The notes under the pieces: generated by a model
Seen by the model: the letters and a program-made list of their open reading frames with translations, nothing else
The model's database searches: none
What the model was told of the DNA's origin: nothing
Origin: Chitinophaga ginsengisegetis
Lineage (GTDB): Bacteria; Bacteroidota; Bacteroidia; Chitinophagales; Chitinophagaceae
DNA length: 64,000 bases
Direction: 5' to 3'
NCBI RefSeq assembly: GCF_900168065.1
Contig: NZ_FUZZ01000004.1
Span: 372,001-436,000 of the forward strand
Program-made: the position numbers and the translations under genes
In this document: positions 32,145-41,266 of the stretch, one piece after another
Position numbering within the stretch: position 1 is the stretch's first letter
Layout: each line of letters opens with the position of its first letter

Positions 32145-33668
32145 ATGCCAGTGACCCAGCGCCACGTTGAAATAATGGACACCACACTCCGTGATGGTGA
32201 ACAAACCAGCGGAGTATCTTTTTCGCCATCAGAGAAACTAACCATTGCACAGCTTTTACTGACAGAGGTAAAGGTTGACAGGATTGAAATTGCCTCCGCC
32301 CGGGTTTCAGAGGGTGAATTTACTGCGGTAAAGGCAATTACCAAATGGGCCAAAGCCAACGGCTTTTTAAACAAAGTAGAAGTACTCACCTTTGTGGATG
32401 GCGACGTTTCCGTAGAATGGATGCTGAAAGCCGGCGCCAAAGTAATGAACCTGCTCACCAAAGGCTCACTTAATCATTTAACCCACCAGTTAAAGAAAAA
32501 GCCCGCGGAACATTTCGCAGAAGTAGCTGCCGTGATTGCACTGGCCAATAAAAAAGGACTGGAATGCAATGTGTACCTGGAAGACTGGAGCAACGGTATG
32601 CGACACTCCAGGGAATATGTATTCCAGTACCTCGACTTCCTTCAGAAGGTACCCGTAAAAAGGATCATGCTGCCGGATACATTGGGCGTACTCACACCTG
32701 ATGAAGTAAAGGAATTTGTTACGGAGATCGTGCAACGCTATCCGAAAAGTCATTTCGATTTTCATGCACACAACGACTACGACCTCGGCACCGCCAACGT
32801 ACTGGAAGGCGTAAAAGCAGGCGCACACGGCATTCACCTCACCATTAACGGCATGGGCGAAAGAGCAGGTAACGCTTCGCTGGCCAGCGCCATCGCTGTA
32901 TTAAATGACTTTTTGCCGGAAGTAAAAACCTCCGTAGCCGAAACCTCATTGTATACCGTGAGCAAGCTGGTGGAAACCTTTTCAGGATTCCGCATCCCGG
33001 TGAATAAACCGATTGTGGGAGAAAACGTGTTTACCCAAACAGCCGGTATTCACGCGGATGGCGACAAAAAAAACAAACTGTACTTCAGTGACCTGATGCC
33101 GGAACGTTTTGGCCGTACCCGCAAATATGCACTGGGTAAAACCAGCGGCAAAGCCAATATTGAAAACAACCTGCAACAGCTGGGCATTAAACTGTCGGAC
33201 CCCGATCTGAAAAAGGTAACGCAGCGGATCATCGAGCTGGGCGACCGGAAAGAAGTGCTTACGCAGGCGGATCTGCCCTATATCATTTCTGATGTGCTGG
33301 ACAGCAACCGGATCGAGGAAAAAGTGACCGTAGAAAACTATGTGCTCACCCACTCCAAAAACCTGAACCCTTCTGTTACCGTGAAGATCTCCATTAACGG
33401 TGAAGTATTCGAGGAACATTCACAGGGCGATGGCCAGTACGATGCATTCATGAACGCATTGAAGAAGGTATACAAAAAGCTGAAGCGCGACCTGCCCACA
33501 CTGGCGGATTACGCAGTGCGCATTCCTCCCGGCGGTAAAAGCGATGCGTTGTGCGAAACCATTATTACCTGGAGCCTGAACAACAAAGAGTTCAAAACCC
33601 GGGGACTGGACAGCGACCAGACCGTATCTGCCATTAAGGCCACACAAAAAATGCTGAACCTAATCTAA
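32145..33668 (+). CDS. 2-isopropylmalate/citramalate synthase family enzyme with regulatory domain
   Basis: A 507-aa member of the DRE-TIM metallolyase family. The N-terminal barrel has MDTTLRDGEQTSGVSFSPSE, the metal-binding HAHNDYDLGTAN and NGMGERAGNASLAS. The C-terminal LeuA allosteric-type domain starts at about residue 385 and ends in a SAIKATQKML helix. It condenses acetyl-CoA with a 2-keto acid. Position between leuD and leuB supports isopropylmalate synthase, but the sequence differs from canonical LeuA (for example HNDYDL in place of HNDLGL), so citramalate synthase, giving an isoleucine branch, is a real alternative. No other leuA is in the window. Confidence 0.85.
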   Translation: MPVTQRHVEIMDTTLRDGEQTSGVSFSPSEKLTIAQLLLTEVKVDRIEIASARVSEGEFTAVKAITKWAKANGFLNKVEVLTFVDGDVSVEWMLKAGAKVMNLLTKGSLNHLTHQLKKKPAEHFAEVAAVIALANKKGLECNVYLEDWSNGMRHSREYVFQYLDFLQKVPVKRIMLPDTLGVLTPDEVKEFVTEIVQRYPKSHFDFHAHNDYDLGTANVLEGVKAGAHGIHLTINGMGERAGNASLASAIAVLNDFLPEVKTSVAETSLYTVSKLVETFSGFRIPVNKPIVGENVFTQTAGIHADGDKKNKLYFSDLMPERFGRTRKYALGKTSGKANIENNLQQLGIKLSDPDLKKVTQRIIELGDRKEVLTQADLPYIISDVLDSNRIEEKVTVENYVLTHSKNLNPSVTVKISINGEVFEEHSQGDGQYDAFMNALKKVYKKLKRDLPTLADYAVRIPPGGKSDALCETIITWSLNNKEFKTRGLDSDQTVSAIKATQKMLNLI

Positions 33669-33686
33669 ACTATCAATAACAACTGA

Positions 33687-34760
33687 ATGGCTACCAAACA
33701 TATTTTAATAGTTCCGGGTGATGGAATCGGACAGGAAGTAACTGCAGTAGGAAAAAAAGTATTGGATAAGATTGCTGCGAAATTCGGGCACACCTTTACT
33801 TATGATGAAGCGCTGATAGGCCACGTAGCCATTGAAGCCACCGGCAACCCGTTACCGGACGAATCACTGGAAAAGATGCGTAAATCAGATGCCGTGCTGT
33901 TTGGCGCGGTAGGTCATCCTAAATATGATAACGATCCTTCTGCCAAAGTAAGACCCGAACAGGGCCTGCTGAAAATGCGCAAAGAGCTGGGGTTGTATGC
34001 CAACCTCCGCCCGATTAAATTATTTGATGAATTACTGGGCGCATCCAGCATCAAACCCGAAATATTAAAGGGCGCCGATATCCTGTTCTTCCGGGAGCTG
34101 ACCGGCGACATTTACTTTGGTGAGAAAGGCAGAAAGAATAACGGCGACACGGCGTACGACATAGCGGAATACAGTCGCTATGAAGTAGAACGCATTGCCC
34201 GCAAAGCTTTTGACGCAGCAAGAACCAGGAGGAAAAAACTCTGTTCCGTAGATAAAGCCAACGTGATTGAAACTTCGCGTCTCTGGCGGGAAGTAGTGCA
34301 GAAGGTAGCATTGGAATATCCTGACGTGGAAGTGGAACACCAGTTTGTGGATGCCACTGCGATGCTGCTGATCAAGGACCCGCGCCGTTTTGATGTGGTG
34401 GTTACTGCCAACCTGTTTGGCGACATCCTGACCGATGAAGCGTCGCAGATAGCCGGATCAATGGGCATGCTGGCCTCCGCCTCTATTGGCGATGGTACAG
34501 GCGTGTATGAACCCATTCATGGCTCCGCGCACGATATTACCGGTAAAGGCGTAGCCAACCCGCTGGCCTCTATCCTATCTGCTGCCCTGTTACTGGATAT
34601 CTCCTTTGGTATGAAGGCAGAATCAGAAGCCGTGATCAGCGCTGTTGACGGTGTATTGAAAGCCGGCTTCCGTACCGGGGATATCGCCGACAAGCAAACG
34701 CCCGCCGATAAAATACTGGGTACCAACGCGATGGGAGAAGAAGTGCTGAAATTACTGTAG
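33687..34760 (+). CDS. leuB: 3-isopropylmalate dehydrogenase
   Basis: A 357-aa NAD-dependent oxidative decarboxylase. It has IVPGDGIGQEVT at the N-terminus, the substrate-binding GLYANLRPIKLF, the catalytic FRELTGDIYFG, the DKANVIETSRLWR helix, and the metal/NAD loop ANLFGDILTDEASQIAGSMG followed by YEPIHGSAHDI. It converts 3-isopropylmalate to 2-ketoisocaproate. It is the last gene of the operon and is followed by a strong terminator. Confidence 0.97.
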   Translation: MATKHILIVPGDGIGQEVTAVGKKVLDKIAAKFGHTFTYDEALIGHVAIEATGNPLPDESLEKMRKSDAVLFGAVGHPKYDNDPSAKVRPEQGLLKMRKELGLYANLRPIKLFDELLGASSIKPEILKGADILFFRELTGDIYFGEKGRKNNGDTAYDIAEYSRYEVERIARKAFDAARTRRKKLCSVDKANVIETSRLWREVVQKVALEYPDVEVEHQFVDATAMLLIKDPRRFDVVVTANLFGDILTDEASQIAGSMGMLASASIGDGTGVYEPIHGSAHDITGKGVANPLASILSAALLLDISFGMKAESEAVISAVDGVLKAGFRTGDIADKQTPADKILGTNAMGEEVLKLL

Positions 34761-34779
34761 GCAATACTGACAATCTATA

Positions 34780-34817
34780 AAACAAACGCCTCCTTCCGGG
34801 AGGCTTTGTTGTTTTAT
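34780..34817 (+). terminator. leu operon terminator
   Basis: GCCTCC / GGAGGC stem with a 5-base loop, extended by AACAAA/TTTGTT pairing, followed by GTTTTAT. Confidence 0.85.
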
Positions 34818-34895
34818 AGCCGAACAACAATAACCCTGACGGAATCCCGCCCATAAATGTCAGAATTGCACCACATGGGTATTCAATTTCCGGGG

Positions 34896-34903
34896 TATGT
34901 TTG
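34896..34903 (+). promoter_or_regulatory. -7 element before the RibD-like gene
   Basis: TATGTTTG fits TAnnTTTG and lies 24 bp upstream of the ATG. No -33 TTTG at the standard distance. Confidence 0.4.
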
Positions 34904-34927
34904 TGATGTACTTAAAAACATATCATT

Positions 34928-35500
34928 ATGAGAAGAATAGTTTCCTTCATGCATGTTTCCCTGGATGGTTTTGTAGCCGGACCTGCCGGAGAAATGGACT
35001 GGATCAGTGTTGGCGATAAAATATTTGATTTCGCCGCACAACGTACCAACGAAGCAGATACCGCCTTATATGGCAGGGTGACCTACGAAATGATGGACAG
35101 CTACTGGCCTACCGCGGCCGACCAGCCCAATGCCAGCAAGCATGATATTGAGCATTCCACCTGGTACAACCAGGTAGATAAAATAGTGCTGTCCAACACG
35201 ATGAAGGGAGTACCGAAAGACAAAACCACGGTGATCAGCAATGAACTCCTCTCCGGAAAAATCAATGCCCTGAAACAACTGCCCGGCAAAGAAATTATCA
35301 TGTTTGGCAGCCCGGGCGCTACGCAGTCGCTCATGCAACACCACCTGGTAGATGAATTCTGGCTGTTTGTAAACCCCGTACTATTAGGCGAAGGCATTCC
35401 GCTGTTTAAAGATATTAAGGAACGCGTAGCCCTGAAATTAGTGGCAAGTACGGGCTTCCCTGATTCGGGCGTAGTATGTTTGCACTACGAGAAAAAATAA
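34928..35500 (+). CDS. Dihydrofolate reductase family protein (RibD C-terminal domain)
   Basis: A 190-aa cytoplasmic protein of the RibD-C/YyaP type. It starts MRRIVSFMHVSLDGFVAG, has DTALYGRVTYEMM, the nucleotide-binding GKEIIMFGSPGATQSLM and ends with FWLFVNPVLLGEGIPLFKDI. Related proteins bind NADPH, but most of these short stand-alone members have no known substrate; they are not the cell's essential folate enzyme. It is a single-gene unit between two terminators. Confidence 0.88.
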   Translation: MRRIVSFMHVSLDGFVAGPAGEMDWISVGDKIFDFAAQRTNEADTALYGRVTYEMMDSYWPTAADQPNASKHDIEHSTWYNQVDKIVLSNTMKGVPKDKTTVISNELLSGKINALKQLPGKEIIMFGSPGATQSLMQHHLVDEFWLFVNPVLLGEGIPLFKDIKERVALKLVASTGFPDSGVVCLHYEKK

Positions 35501-35516
35501 ATCTCTTTAGAATATG

Positions 35517-35543
35517 AACGGCTGATAGGATCTATCAGCCGTT
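35517..35543 (+). terminator. Intrinsic terminator
   Basis: A perfect 12-bp stem (AACGGCTGATAG / CTATCAGCCGTT) with a 3-base loop and a T-rich tail TTGTATATTT. Confidence 0.85.
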
Positions 35544-35673
35544 TGTATATTTACCGTTCATCATCTTCTAAAACATCCGGTAAGTACATACCTATATTTC
35601 CTGTAATAACACTCCCGTTATAGCATATAAATTGCGCTAATCATCTACATTAGCAGGAAATAAACCCCTACAG

Positions 35674-38121
35674 ATGAAAAAGAAAACGGTCTTTTTTATT
35701 GCCCTGATAATTTCCGTCACCACTTACATAAATACCTGCTTTTCGCAGGTGAAAGACCCGGGTTTTAACATCAGCGGCCAGCTCCGGGCCGATGACCCTG
35801 CGTTGCTGAAAGACGTGGTGATACAATTGCTGAACGCCACGGATAAGAAGATGGTAAAAATTGAATACGCCGACAGCACCGGCAGGTTTACCTTTGAGCA
35901 AATACCCGCGGGCAGTTATGTGATTGCTACACAGAGTATGATTTTCGGGAGATATGAATCTGCCCCGTTCCGGCATGAAAAAAATACCACGGCCGGTACT
36001 ATCGCGTTGCAGGTGAAGTCCACCGCTTTAAAAGAAACATCAGTAACAGCGGTGAAGCCCTTTATCCAGCAGCAATACGACAAAACCGTACTGAATGTGG
36101 AAGGTTCCATTTCCGCCGCCGGCAGCACGGCGCTGGAAGTACTGGAAAAGGCGCCTGGCATTACCATTGACCAGAACGATAATATTGCCATGCGTGGCAG
36201 GCAGGGCGTGCTGATTATGATAGATGGCAAACAGGTGCCCATGTCGGGGCAGGACCTGGCCAATATGCTGCGGAATATGTCGGCCAGCCAGATTGAAACG
36301 ATCGACCTGATCACCAACCCTTCTGCCAAATACGATGCCGCCGGCAACGCCGGTATTATCGACATCCGCCTGAAAAAAGGGAAGAAATCCGGCACCAACG
36401 GGAATGCGTCTCTCAGCCTGAGCCAGGGCAGGTATCCCAAAGTAAATCCATCTTTCAACTTCAACAGCAAACACCAACACCTCAATATTTTTGGTTCTTA
36501 TAATTACAACTACCGGGAAGAGCTGAATGATCTTACCATTTACCGGCAGTTTTATGATGAAAACAATGCCTATACCGGCGGCAACAACTACCAGAACTTT
36601 TTCAAATTCCGGAACAACAATCACAATGTGCGTTTGGGAGCTGATTACAACATCAGTAAAAATGTGGTGGTGGGTTTTGCTGCCAATGGCATGTTCAATG
36701 CCAGTAACATTACTACTCATAGTGTAGCCCAATCTGTTGATGCGCACCAGGCAAATACGGGGTCCTTTATTACGCTGGGTGATAACTATCCCGGCAGGAA
36801 CAACCGGAGCATCAACCTGAATTACAAACACACGCTGGATACCAGCGGGCGGGAACTCACCGCCGACCTGGACTACGCCCGTTTTTCATCCTCCGAAAAA
36901 CAAAATTATATTACCCGCTACTACGATATCCGGCAGGTGGAAAGCAAAACACCGTATGCGCTTTTTGGTGACTTAAACGGCGAACTGAGTATCCGCTCTG
37001 TGAAAATGGATTACACGCAGCCCCTGAAAGTGATTGGCGCCAAACTGGATGCAGGCGTTAAAAGCAGCTGGGTGAAATCAGATAATGACGTGCAGTTTTT
37101 TGACAGAAGCAATGGCGGGAATGTTTTAGACAAAGGGAAAAGCAACCGCTTTATTTATAAAGAAAACATCAATGCGGCCTATGTAAATGCCTCAAAAAAA
37201 TGGAAGCGTTTAAGCATGCAGCTGGGCCTGCGGGTGGAAAATACACGGGCCGACGGATTCCAGGTAACCAATGCGGAAACGTTTAACCGGAACTACACCC
37301 AGCTGTTTCCCAGCGGCTATGCAGGCTATGAATTCAATGCCACGCACGACCTCGGGCTTTCGGTGAGCCGCAGAATTGACCGGCCCTCCTACCGCGAGCT
37401 GAATCCCTTTAAAGTATTCCTGGACCCGCTGACTTCTTCCACCGGAAATCCTTTCCTGTTGCCGGAACTCACCAACTCGTTTGAAGTAACCCATACCTTC
37501 CGGCAGCAGTACACCACTAAATTAGGGTATAGCCGTACCCGTGATAACATCCTTACCGTATTATCACCGGATGAAGCACCGGGTGCAGTGATCCAAACCG
37601 GCAGGAACCTGGCGAAGTACGATTATTATAATCTCAGCTTTGGCTTCCCGGTAAATATCCGCAAGTGGCTGAGCAGCACTAATACCGCGTTGGTGTATTA
37701 CGGCCGCTACAGCGGTAACCTGGTGAATACGGATCTTAACGTGAGCAGGGTGTCTTTCAATTTCAATTCGGTGAACACCATCACTTTAAATCCGGTGACC
37801 ACCATTGAAGTAACGGGCAGTTATGAAAGCCGGTCGTACTACGGCTTCCTGGACATAGGCAGTTTCTGGTTTGTGAATGCAGGTGCGCAGCGGCAGTTAT
37901 GGAACCGGAAGGCATCTGTAAAAATAAACATAGCCGATATTTTCTTTACCAATCAAACCAATGCAGTGACCCGGCTTACCGGCTATGGCGAAACATTTAA
38001 GCAGAAAAGGGATACGCGGGTAGCCACGCTCACCTTCAATTATAAATTTGGCGGGAATGGCGCCGGTAACATCAAAAGGAAGACCGGCGGCGCCGAAGAG
38101 GAAAAGCGCAGGGCAGGATAA
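35674..38121 (+). CDS. TonB-receptor-like outer membrane beta-barrel protein (PF14905 type)
   Basis: An 815-aa outer-membrane protein. Signal peptide at 1-25 (ends NTCFSQ), then a carboxypeptidase-regulatory-like beta domain (about 30-110), a plug domain with EVLEKAPGITIDQNDNIAMR and PSAKYDAAGNAGIIDIRLKK, and a large barrel. The sequence SRRIDRPSYRELNPF is a family landmark. Typical tail without the classic TonB-receptor terminal Phe. Ligand unknown; no SusD-like partner is adjacent, so it is not a standard glycan-uptake locus. A MarR regulator gene starts 19 bp downstream and is probably co-transcribed. Confidence 0.9.
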   Translation: MKKKTVFFIALIISVTTYINTCFSQVKDPGFNISGQLRADDPALLKDVVIQLLNATDKKMVKIEYADSTGRFTFEQIPAGSYVIATQSMIFGRYESAPFRHEKNTTAGTIALQVKSTALKETSVTAVKPFIQQQYDKTVLNVEGSISAAGSTALEVLEKAPGITIDQNDNIAMRGRQGVLIMIDGKQVPMSGQDLANMLRNMSASQIETIDLITNPSAKYDAAGNAGIIDIRLKKGKKSGTNGNASLSLSQGRYPKVNPSFNFNSKHQHLNIFGSYNYNYREELNDLTIYRQFYDENNAYTGGNNYQNFFKFRNNNHNVRLGADYNISKNVVVGFAANGMFNASNITTHSVAQSVDAHQANTGSFITLGDNYPGRNNRSINLNYKHTLDTSGRELTADLDYARFSSSEKQNYITRYYDIRQVESKTPYALFGDLNGELSIRSVKMDYTQPLKVIGAKLDAGVKSSWVKSDNDVQFFDRSNGGNVLDKGKSNRFIYKENINAAYVNASKKWKRLSMQLGLRVENTRADGFQVTNAETFNRNYTQLFPSGYAGYEFNATHDLGLSVSRRIDRPSYRELNPFKVFLDPLTSSTGNPFLLPELTNSFEVTHTFRQQYTTKLGYSRTRDNILTVLSPDEAPGAVIQTGRNLAKYDYYNLSFGFPVNIRKWLSSTNTALVYYGRYSGNLVNTDLNVSRVSFNFNSVNTITLNPVTTIEVTGSYESRSYYGFLDIGSFWFVNAGAQRQLWNRKASVKINIADIFFTNQTNAVTRLTGYGETFKQKRDTRVATLTFNYKFGGNGAGNIKRKTGGAEEEKRRAG

Positions 38122-38140
38122 AAATTTATACATTTATTGC

Positions 38141-38632
38141 ATGAACTTAGTTACCGAACTGGAAGAACTGGCCCTGGCCACCCGTTTAAAACGGCTGGCA
38201 GAACGCTTGTCGCAGGACGTGAGCCAGATATACAAAGAATCGGATCTGGACTTTGAAGCAAAATGGTACCTGATCCTGGAATTGCTGAGCCGTGAAAAAG
38301 TGATGGCTATTACGGAGATCTCTTCTTCGTTGCAGCTGAGTCATGCTGCGGTAGTACAGTTTGCGGAGCAGATGCAGGCGCATGGTCTTATTAAAACAGC
38401 GCCCGATGCCAAAGATGCGCGGAGACGGCTTATTTCCCTGACGCTTGCAGGTAAGCAAATGCATAAAAAGATCGGTCCTGTTTTACAGGTGATCAAAGAA
38501 GAAAACCGGAAATGGCTGGCCGAAGGCAGCGCAGACCTTTTGCAGCTTTTATCGGAGCTGGAGAAATCGCTCGATGAAAGAAGTATGTATAAGCGTATTA
38601 AGGTGAGCCTGGTAGAGCAATCTGCCAGGTGA
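38141..38632 (+). CDS. MarR-family transcriptional regulator
   Basis: A 163-aa regulator. ATG 38141 is chosen because it lies just after the upstream gene; a longer in-frame start (38048) would lie inside that gene. Winged-helix part: KWYLILELLSREKVMAITEI, then SSSLQLSHAAVVQFAEQMQA and the wing APDAKDARRRLISLTLAGKQ, matching the MarR DxRxxR-type pattern. It directly follows the outer-membrane barrel gene and may control it. It converges with a sigma gene with only a 5-bp gap. Confidence 0.88.
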   Translation: MNLVTELEELALATRLKRLAERLSQDVSQIYKESDLDFEAKWYLILELLSREKVMAITEISSSLQLSHAAVVQFAEQMQAHGLIKTAPDAKDARRRLISLTLAGKQMHKKIGPVLQVIKEENRKWLAEGSADLLQLLSELEKSLDERSMYKRIKVSLVEQSAR

Positions 38633-38637
38633 ACCGG

Positions 38638-39297
38638 TTATCTGATACCCAGTTTATCCAATACATGGTTAACCACTCTGTCGCAGCGGATAAGATGGAA
38701 TGGAAATACGAGGTCGTTTTTATAGTAATCGGAGATCTTGCCGCGCAGCATGAGCCGCGCCCTGATATACCGGACCTTTACATTTACCGTGGAAATATTC
38801 AAGGCAGCAGCGGTAGCTGCCACGTTTAAACCTTCCACTTCCCGCATTACAAATACCAGGCGGTACTTTTCGGGAATCTGCAGCAGGGCCAGTTCCATTA
38901 CCCTTCCCAACTCCTTATCGATAACTTTTGCCACGGGCGACTCTTTTATACCGGCAGCATTTGCCGGGTGATGATCATCTAAAACAGATATATCCTCACT
39001 GCCTGACCGGCTTTTCTTTTTGAGCAACTGACTGCATTCATTAATCATGATCCGTGTAAGCCAGGTGCCGAAAGCCGATTCCTTCCTAAACTTATCGAGG
39101 TTATGATAGGCATTGATATAGGTGTTCTGCATCATATCCTCCACATCCATATCGTTGTCCAGCATCGTCATTCCTATGCGGAACAGGCGGGCATTGTGAC
39201 GTCGCATCAGCTGCTCATACAGCCGCTCTTCCCCGGCCAGTACTTTAGAGATTAACTCGTTGTCAATTTCAATGTCGGTTTGCGGCAGTGTGGTCAT
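38638..39297 (-). CDS. ECF-type RNA polymerase sigma factor
   Basis: A 219-aa sigma factor. Region 2 (about residues 25-95) includes MTMLDNDMDVEDMMQNTYIN and TWLTRIMINECSQLLKK. Region 4 (about 135-185) includes LLQIPEKYRLVFVMREVEGL then AATAAALNISTVNVKVRYIR. A roughly 30-residue tail (DLVFPFHLIRCDRVVNHVLD) follows region 4, which is more than a minimal ECF needs. Many related factors have a zinc-finger anti-sigma gene directly after; here there is none, since the next gene is a convergent MarR. The activating signal is unknown. Confidence 0.9.
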   Translation of the reverse strand: MTTLPQTDIEIDNELISKVLAGEERLYEQLMRRHNARLFRIGMTMLDNDMDVEDMMQNTYINAYHNLDKFRKESAFGTWLTRIMINECSQLLKKKSRSGSEDISVLDDHHPANAAGIKESPVAKVIDKELGRVMELALLQIPEKYRLVFVMREVEGLNVAATAAALNISTVNVKVRYIRARLMLRGKISDYYKNDLVFPFHLIRCDRVVNHVLDKLGIR

Positions 39298-39392
39298 TCT
39301 TCTTTTATTAGATGATTAATCGGTGGAGAAGTTACAAAAAACTTTTATGGGATTTTGTAACCATTTGAATTTTTTATACTCTAATTACTATA

Positions 39393-39409
39393 GGGCCTGT
39401 TAACGGCCC
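39393..39409. promoter_or_regulatory. Palindromic hairpin between divergent genes
   Basis: GGGCC / GGCCC with a 7-base centre, extended by ATA/TAT flanks with a one-base bulge. It lies between the sigma gene and the 109-aa gene. Could be an operator or a weak terminator; no decisive sign. Confidence 0.3.
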
Positions 39410-39440
39410 CTATTTTCAATATAACCCAATCGTGTAGCGC

Positions 39441-39770
39441 ATGGCTATGAAACCAGATAACATTTTTCATCTTCCCGGCATAAAAATGCCGGAGCTAACT
39501 CATGAGAAAATCCAGGAGCTGAAGAAAACGGCGAAAGGAAAACTGATCACCGGCACCTCTATTACGGCGTTTCCGGCATTGTTAAAATCAATGGAAGCCG
39601 CGCTACAGGAGCAACTGGCGCAATACGATCATATCAAACAAACCAATGGAGAGAACGCCAAACGGAAAATGCTGCTCCTGGAAATGCTGGATGATCATCT
39701 TTACCTCGAATTTGCCTATCACATTATGTTTATCAAATGGCGGGAACAACAAATCAGTAAAGCATCCTGA
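39441..39770 (+). CDS. Hypothetical 109-aa helical protein
   Basis: I do not recognise this protein. It has no signal peptide or membrane segment and looks helical, with a Lys/Glu-rich first third (ELTHEKIQELKKTAKGK), a central Ala/Leu/Gln segment (KSMEAALQEQLAQYDHI) and a final DDHLYLEFAYHIMFIKWREQ. It lies between a divergent sigma gene and an antiporter that has its own promoter. Codon use is like its neighbours, so it is probably real. Confidence 0.6.
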   Translation: MAMKPDNIFHLPGIKMPELTHEKIQELKKTAKGKLITGTSITAFPALLKSMEAALQEQLAQYDHIKQTNGENAKRKMLLLEMLDDHLYLEFAYHIMFIKWREQQISKAS

Positions 39771-39791
39771 TACCGGCATCTGTGACGTATG

Positions 39792-39820
39792 TTGCTAATC
39801 TCATTAAAACTATACATTTG
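39792..39820 (+). promoter_or_regulatory. Antiporter gene promoter
   Basis: TTG at 39792-39794 and TACATTTG at 39813-39820, spaced 18 bp, fit the Bacteroidota promoter consensus. The ATG follows 16 bp after, so the leader is very short. Confidence 0.65.
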
Positions 39821-39836
39821 CAACCAAACAAATGTT

Positions 39837-41108
39837 ATGGAGAATTACAGCATCGTCATTTTTATACTGGCCATTATGATTGTGCTGTCTGCGGTGGCAG
39901 ACAAGATAAAGTTACCTTACCCGGTGCTGCTGATTTCTGCGGGAATAGGCATTGGATTTATTCCTGCCCTGCCAAATATTACGCTGAACCCTGATATTGT
40001 GTTCCTGATATTTCTCCCGCCATTGCTGTATGACGCTGCGTTTAACATCTCCCCACAGGAATTTAAAACCCACTTCAACACCATTGGCACGCTGGCCATT
40101 GGCCTGGTATTTTTAACAGCGGGGGCTGTAGCAGTGATTGCGCATTATCTTATTCCCGGTATGAGCTGGCCGCTGGCTTTTGTGCTGGGCGCTATCCTGT
40201 CGGCCACAGATGCCGTGGCGGCCATGAGCATTACCAAAGGACTGGGACTTTCACATAAAACCATCACCATCCTTGAAGGAGAAAGCCTGATCAACGATGC
40301 TTCCGCACTGGTAACCTATCGCTTTGCCATTGCGGCGGCCACAGGTACCGCCTTTGTATTCTGGAAGGCTACGCTGGAATTTTTTATACTGATGGCGGGC
40401 GGCGTACTGGCGGGCATAGTAGTGGGCAGGATACTGGCCGTGATCCTGAAAAGGGTGCATAAAAACGACCTGGTTACCATCAGCTTTATGCTGCTTATGC
40501 CTTTTGTTACCTACCTGCTGGCAGAAGAGCTGCATGTATCCGGCGTGATTGCCGTAGTGGTGCTGGGGCTGGTGATTGCAAGGATCAGCGGGAAGGTTTT
40601 CCCGGAGAAATTAAAGCAGCAGTCCAGGTCTATATGGGATATTATCATCTTCCTGCTGAACGGGCTTATCTTTATTATCATCGGGCTGCAATTTCCCTAT
40701 ATCATTAAAAGTATTCCCAGCCACCAGATCCTGCCCTATATCGGCTATGGGTTTATTATTACAGTAGCCGCCCTGTTGTTACGTATGGGCAGGGTATTTC
40801 TCCAACAGATCAATTTAGACCAGGCTTTCAAAAAGGGTAAGGGCCGGATCACTGAAAACGCCCTGCTGGATTTCAAGAACAGCCTGATCATCAGCTGGTC
40901 CGGTATGCGGGGCATTGTGTCGCTGGCTATTGCCATCGGCCTGCCATTGACGCTGAAAGACGATGCGCCGTTCCCGGAGCGGAATGCGATCATATTTATT
41001 TCCGTGGTGGTGGTGCTGTTTACCCTTATCGGGCAGGGCATTTCTTTACCCTGGATTGTAAAAGCTGTAAAACTCTCCCCGGCAGATAATAAGAAGCCGC
41101 AGCACTGA
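39837..41108 (+). CDS. Na+/H+ antiporter, CPA1 (NhaP) family
   Basis: A 423-aa inner-membrane antiporter with about 12 helices. ATG 39837 is preferred; the longer in-frame start at 39789 falls in the promoter. CPA1 motifs: FLIFLPPLLYDAAF, LGAILSATDAVAAMSI, the ion-binding LEGESLINDASALVTYRFAI and the late helix SWSGMRGIVSLAIAIGLPL. It exchanges cytoplasmic Na+ (or K+) for protons. No C-terminal regulatory domain is present. Probably monocistronic. Confidence 0.92.
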   Translation: MENYSIVIFILAIMIVLSAVADKIKLPYPVLLISAGIGIGFIPALPNITLNPDIVFLIFLPPLLYDAAFNISPQEFKTHFNTIGTLAIGLVFLTAGAVAVIAHYLIPGMSWPLAFVLGAILSATDAVAAMSITKGLGLSHKTITILEGESLINDASALVTYRFAIAAATGTAFVFWKATLEFFILMAGGVLAGIVVGRILAVILKRVHKNDLVTISFMLLMPFVTYLLAEELHVSGVIAVVVLGLVIARISGKVFPEKLKQQSRSIWDIIIFLLNGLIFIIIGLQFPYIIKSIPSHQILPYIGYGFIITVAALLLRMGRVFLQQINLDQAFKKGKGRITENALLDFKNSLIISWSGMRGIVSLAIAIGLPLTLKDDAPFPERNAIIFISVVVVLFTLIGQGISLPWIVKAVKLSPADNKKPQH

Positions 41109-41123
41109 TTGATGACTTCGCGG

Positions 41124-41244
41124 ATGCGTCGGGCATGCTTCGGATATGGGTATCTCATGGACTATCCATACTGTTCGCATGCACTCCTCATGCACTCCTC
41201 ATGCACTATTGATGCACTATCCATGCACTACCAATACTGCTGCG
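41124..41244. repeat. Degenerate 11-bp tandem repeat, 11 units
   Basis: Eleven units starting at 41124 and then every 11 bp to 41234. Every unit begins with AT. Five consecutive units (41179, 41190, 41201, 41212, 41223) share ATGCACT followed by 4 variable bases, and two of these (41179, 41190) are identical. Outer units are weaker (for example ATGGACTATCC, ATACTGTTCGC). A 12-bp unit may precede at 41112. It lies between the convergent antiporter and rhamnosidase genes. An 11-bp period is not a multiple of 3, so it is not coding. Confidence 0.85.
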
Positions 41245-41266
41245 CCCGCTAATGCTTCCATTTTTT

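Noticed and set aside
41124..41244. Tandem repeats as a possible CRISPR array
   Set aside because: Period is only 11 bp with no repeat/spacer alternation, and no cas genes are nearby.
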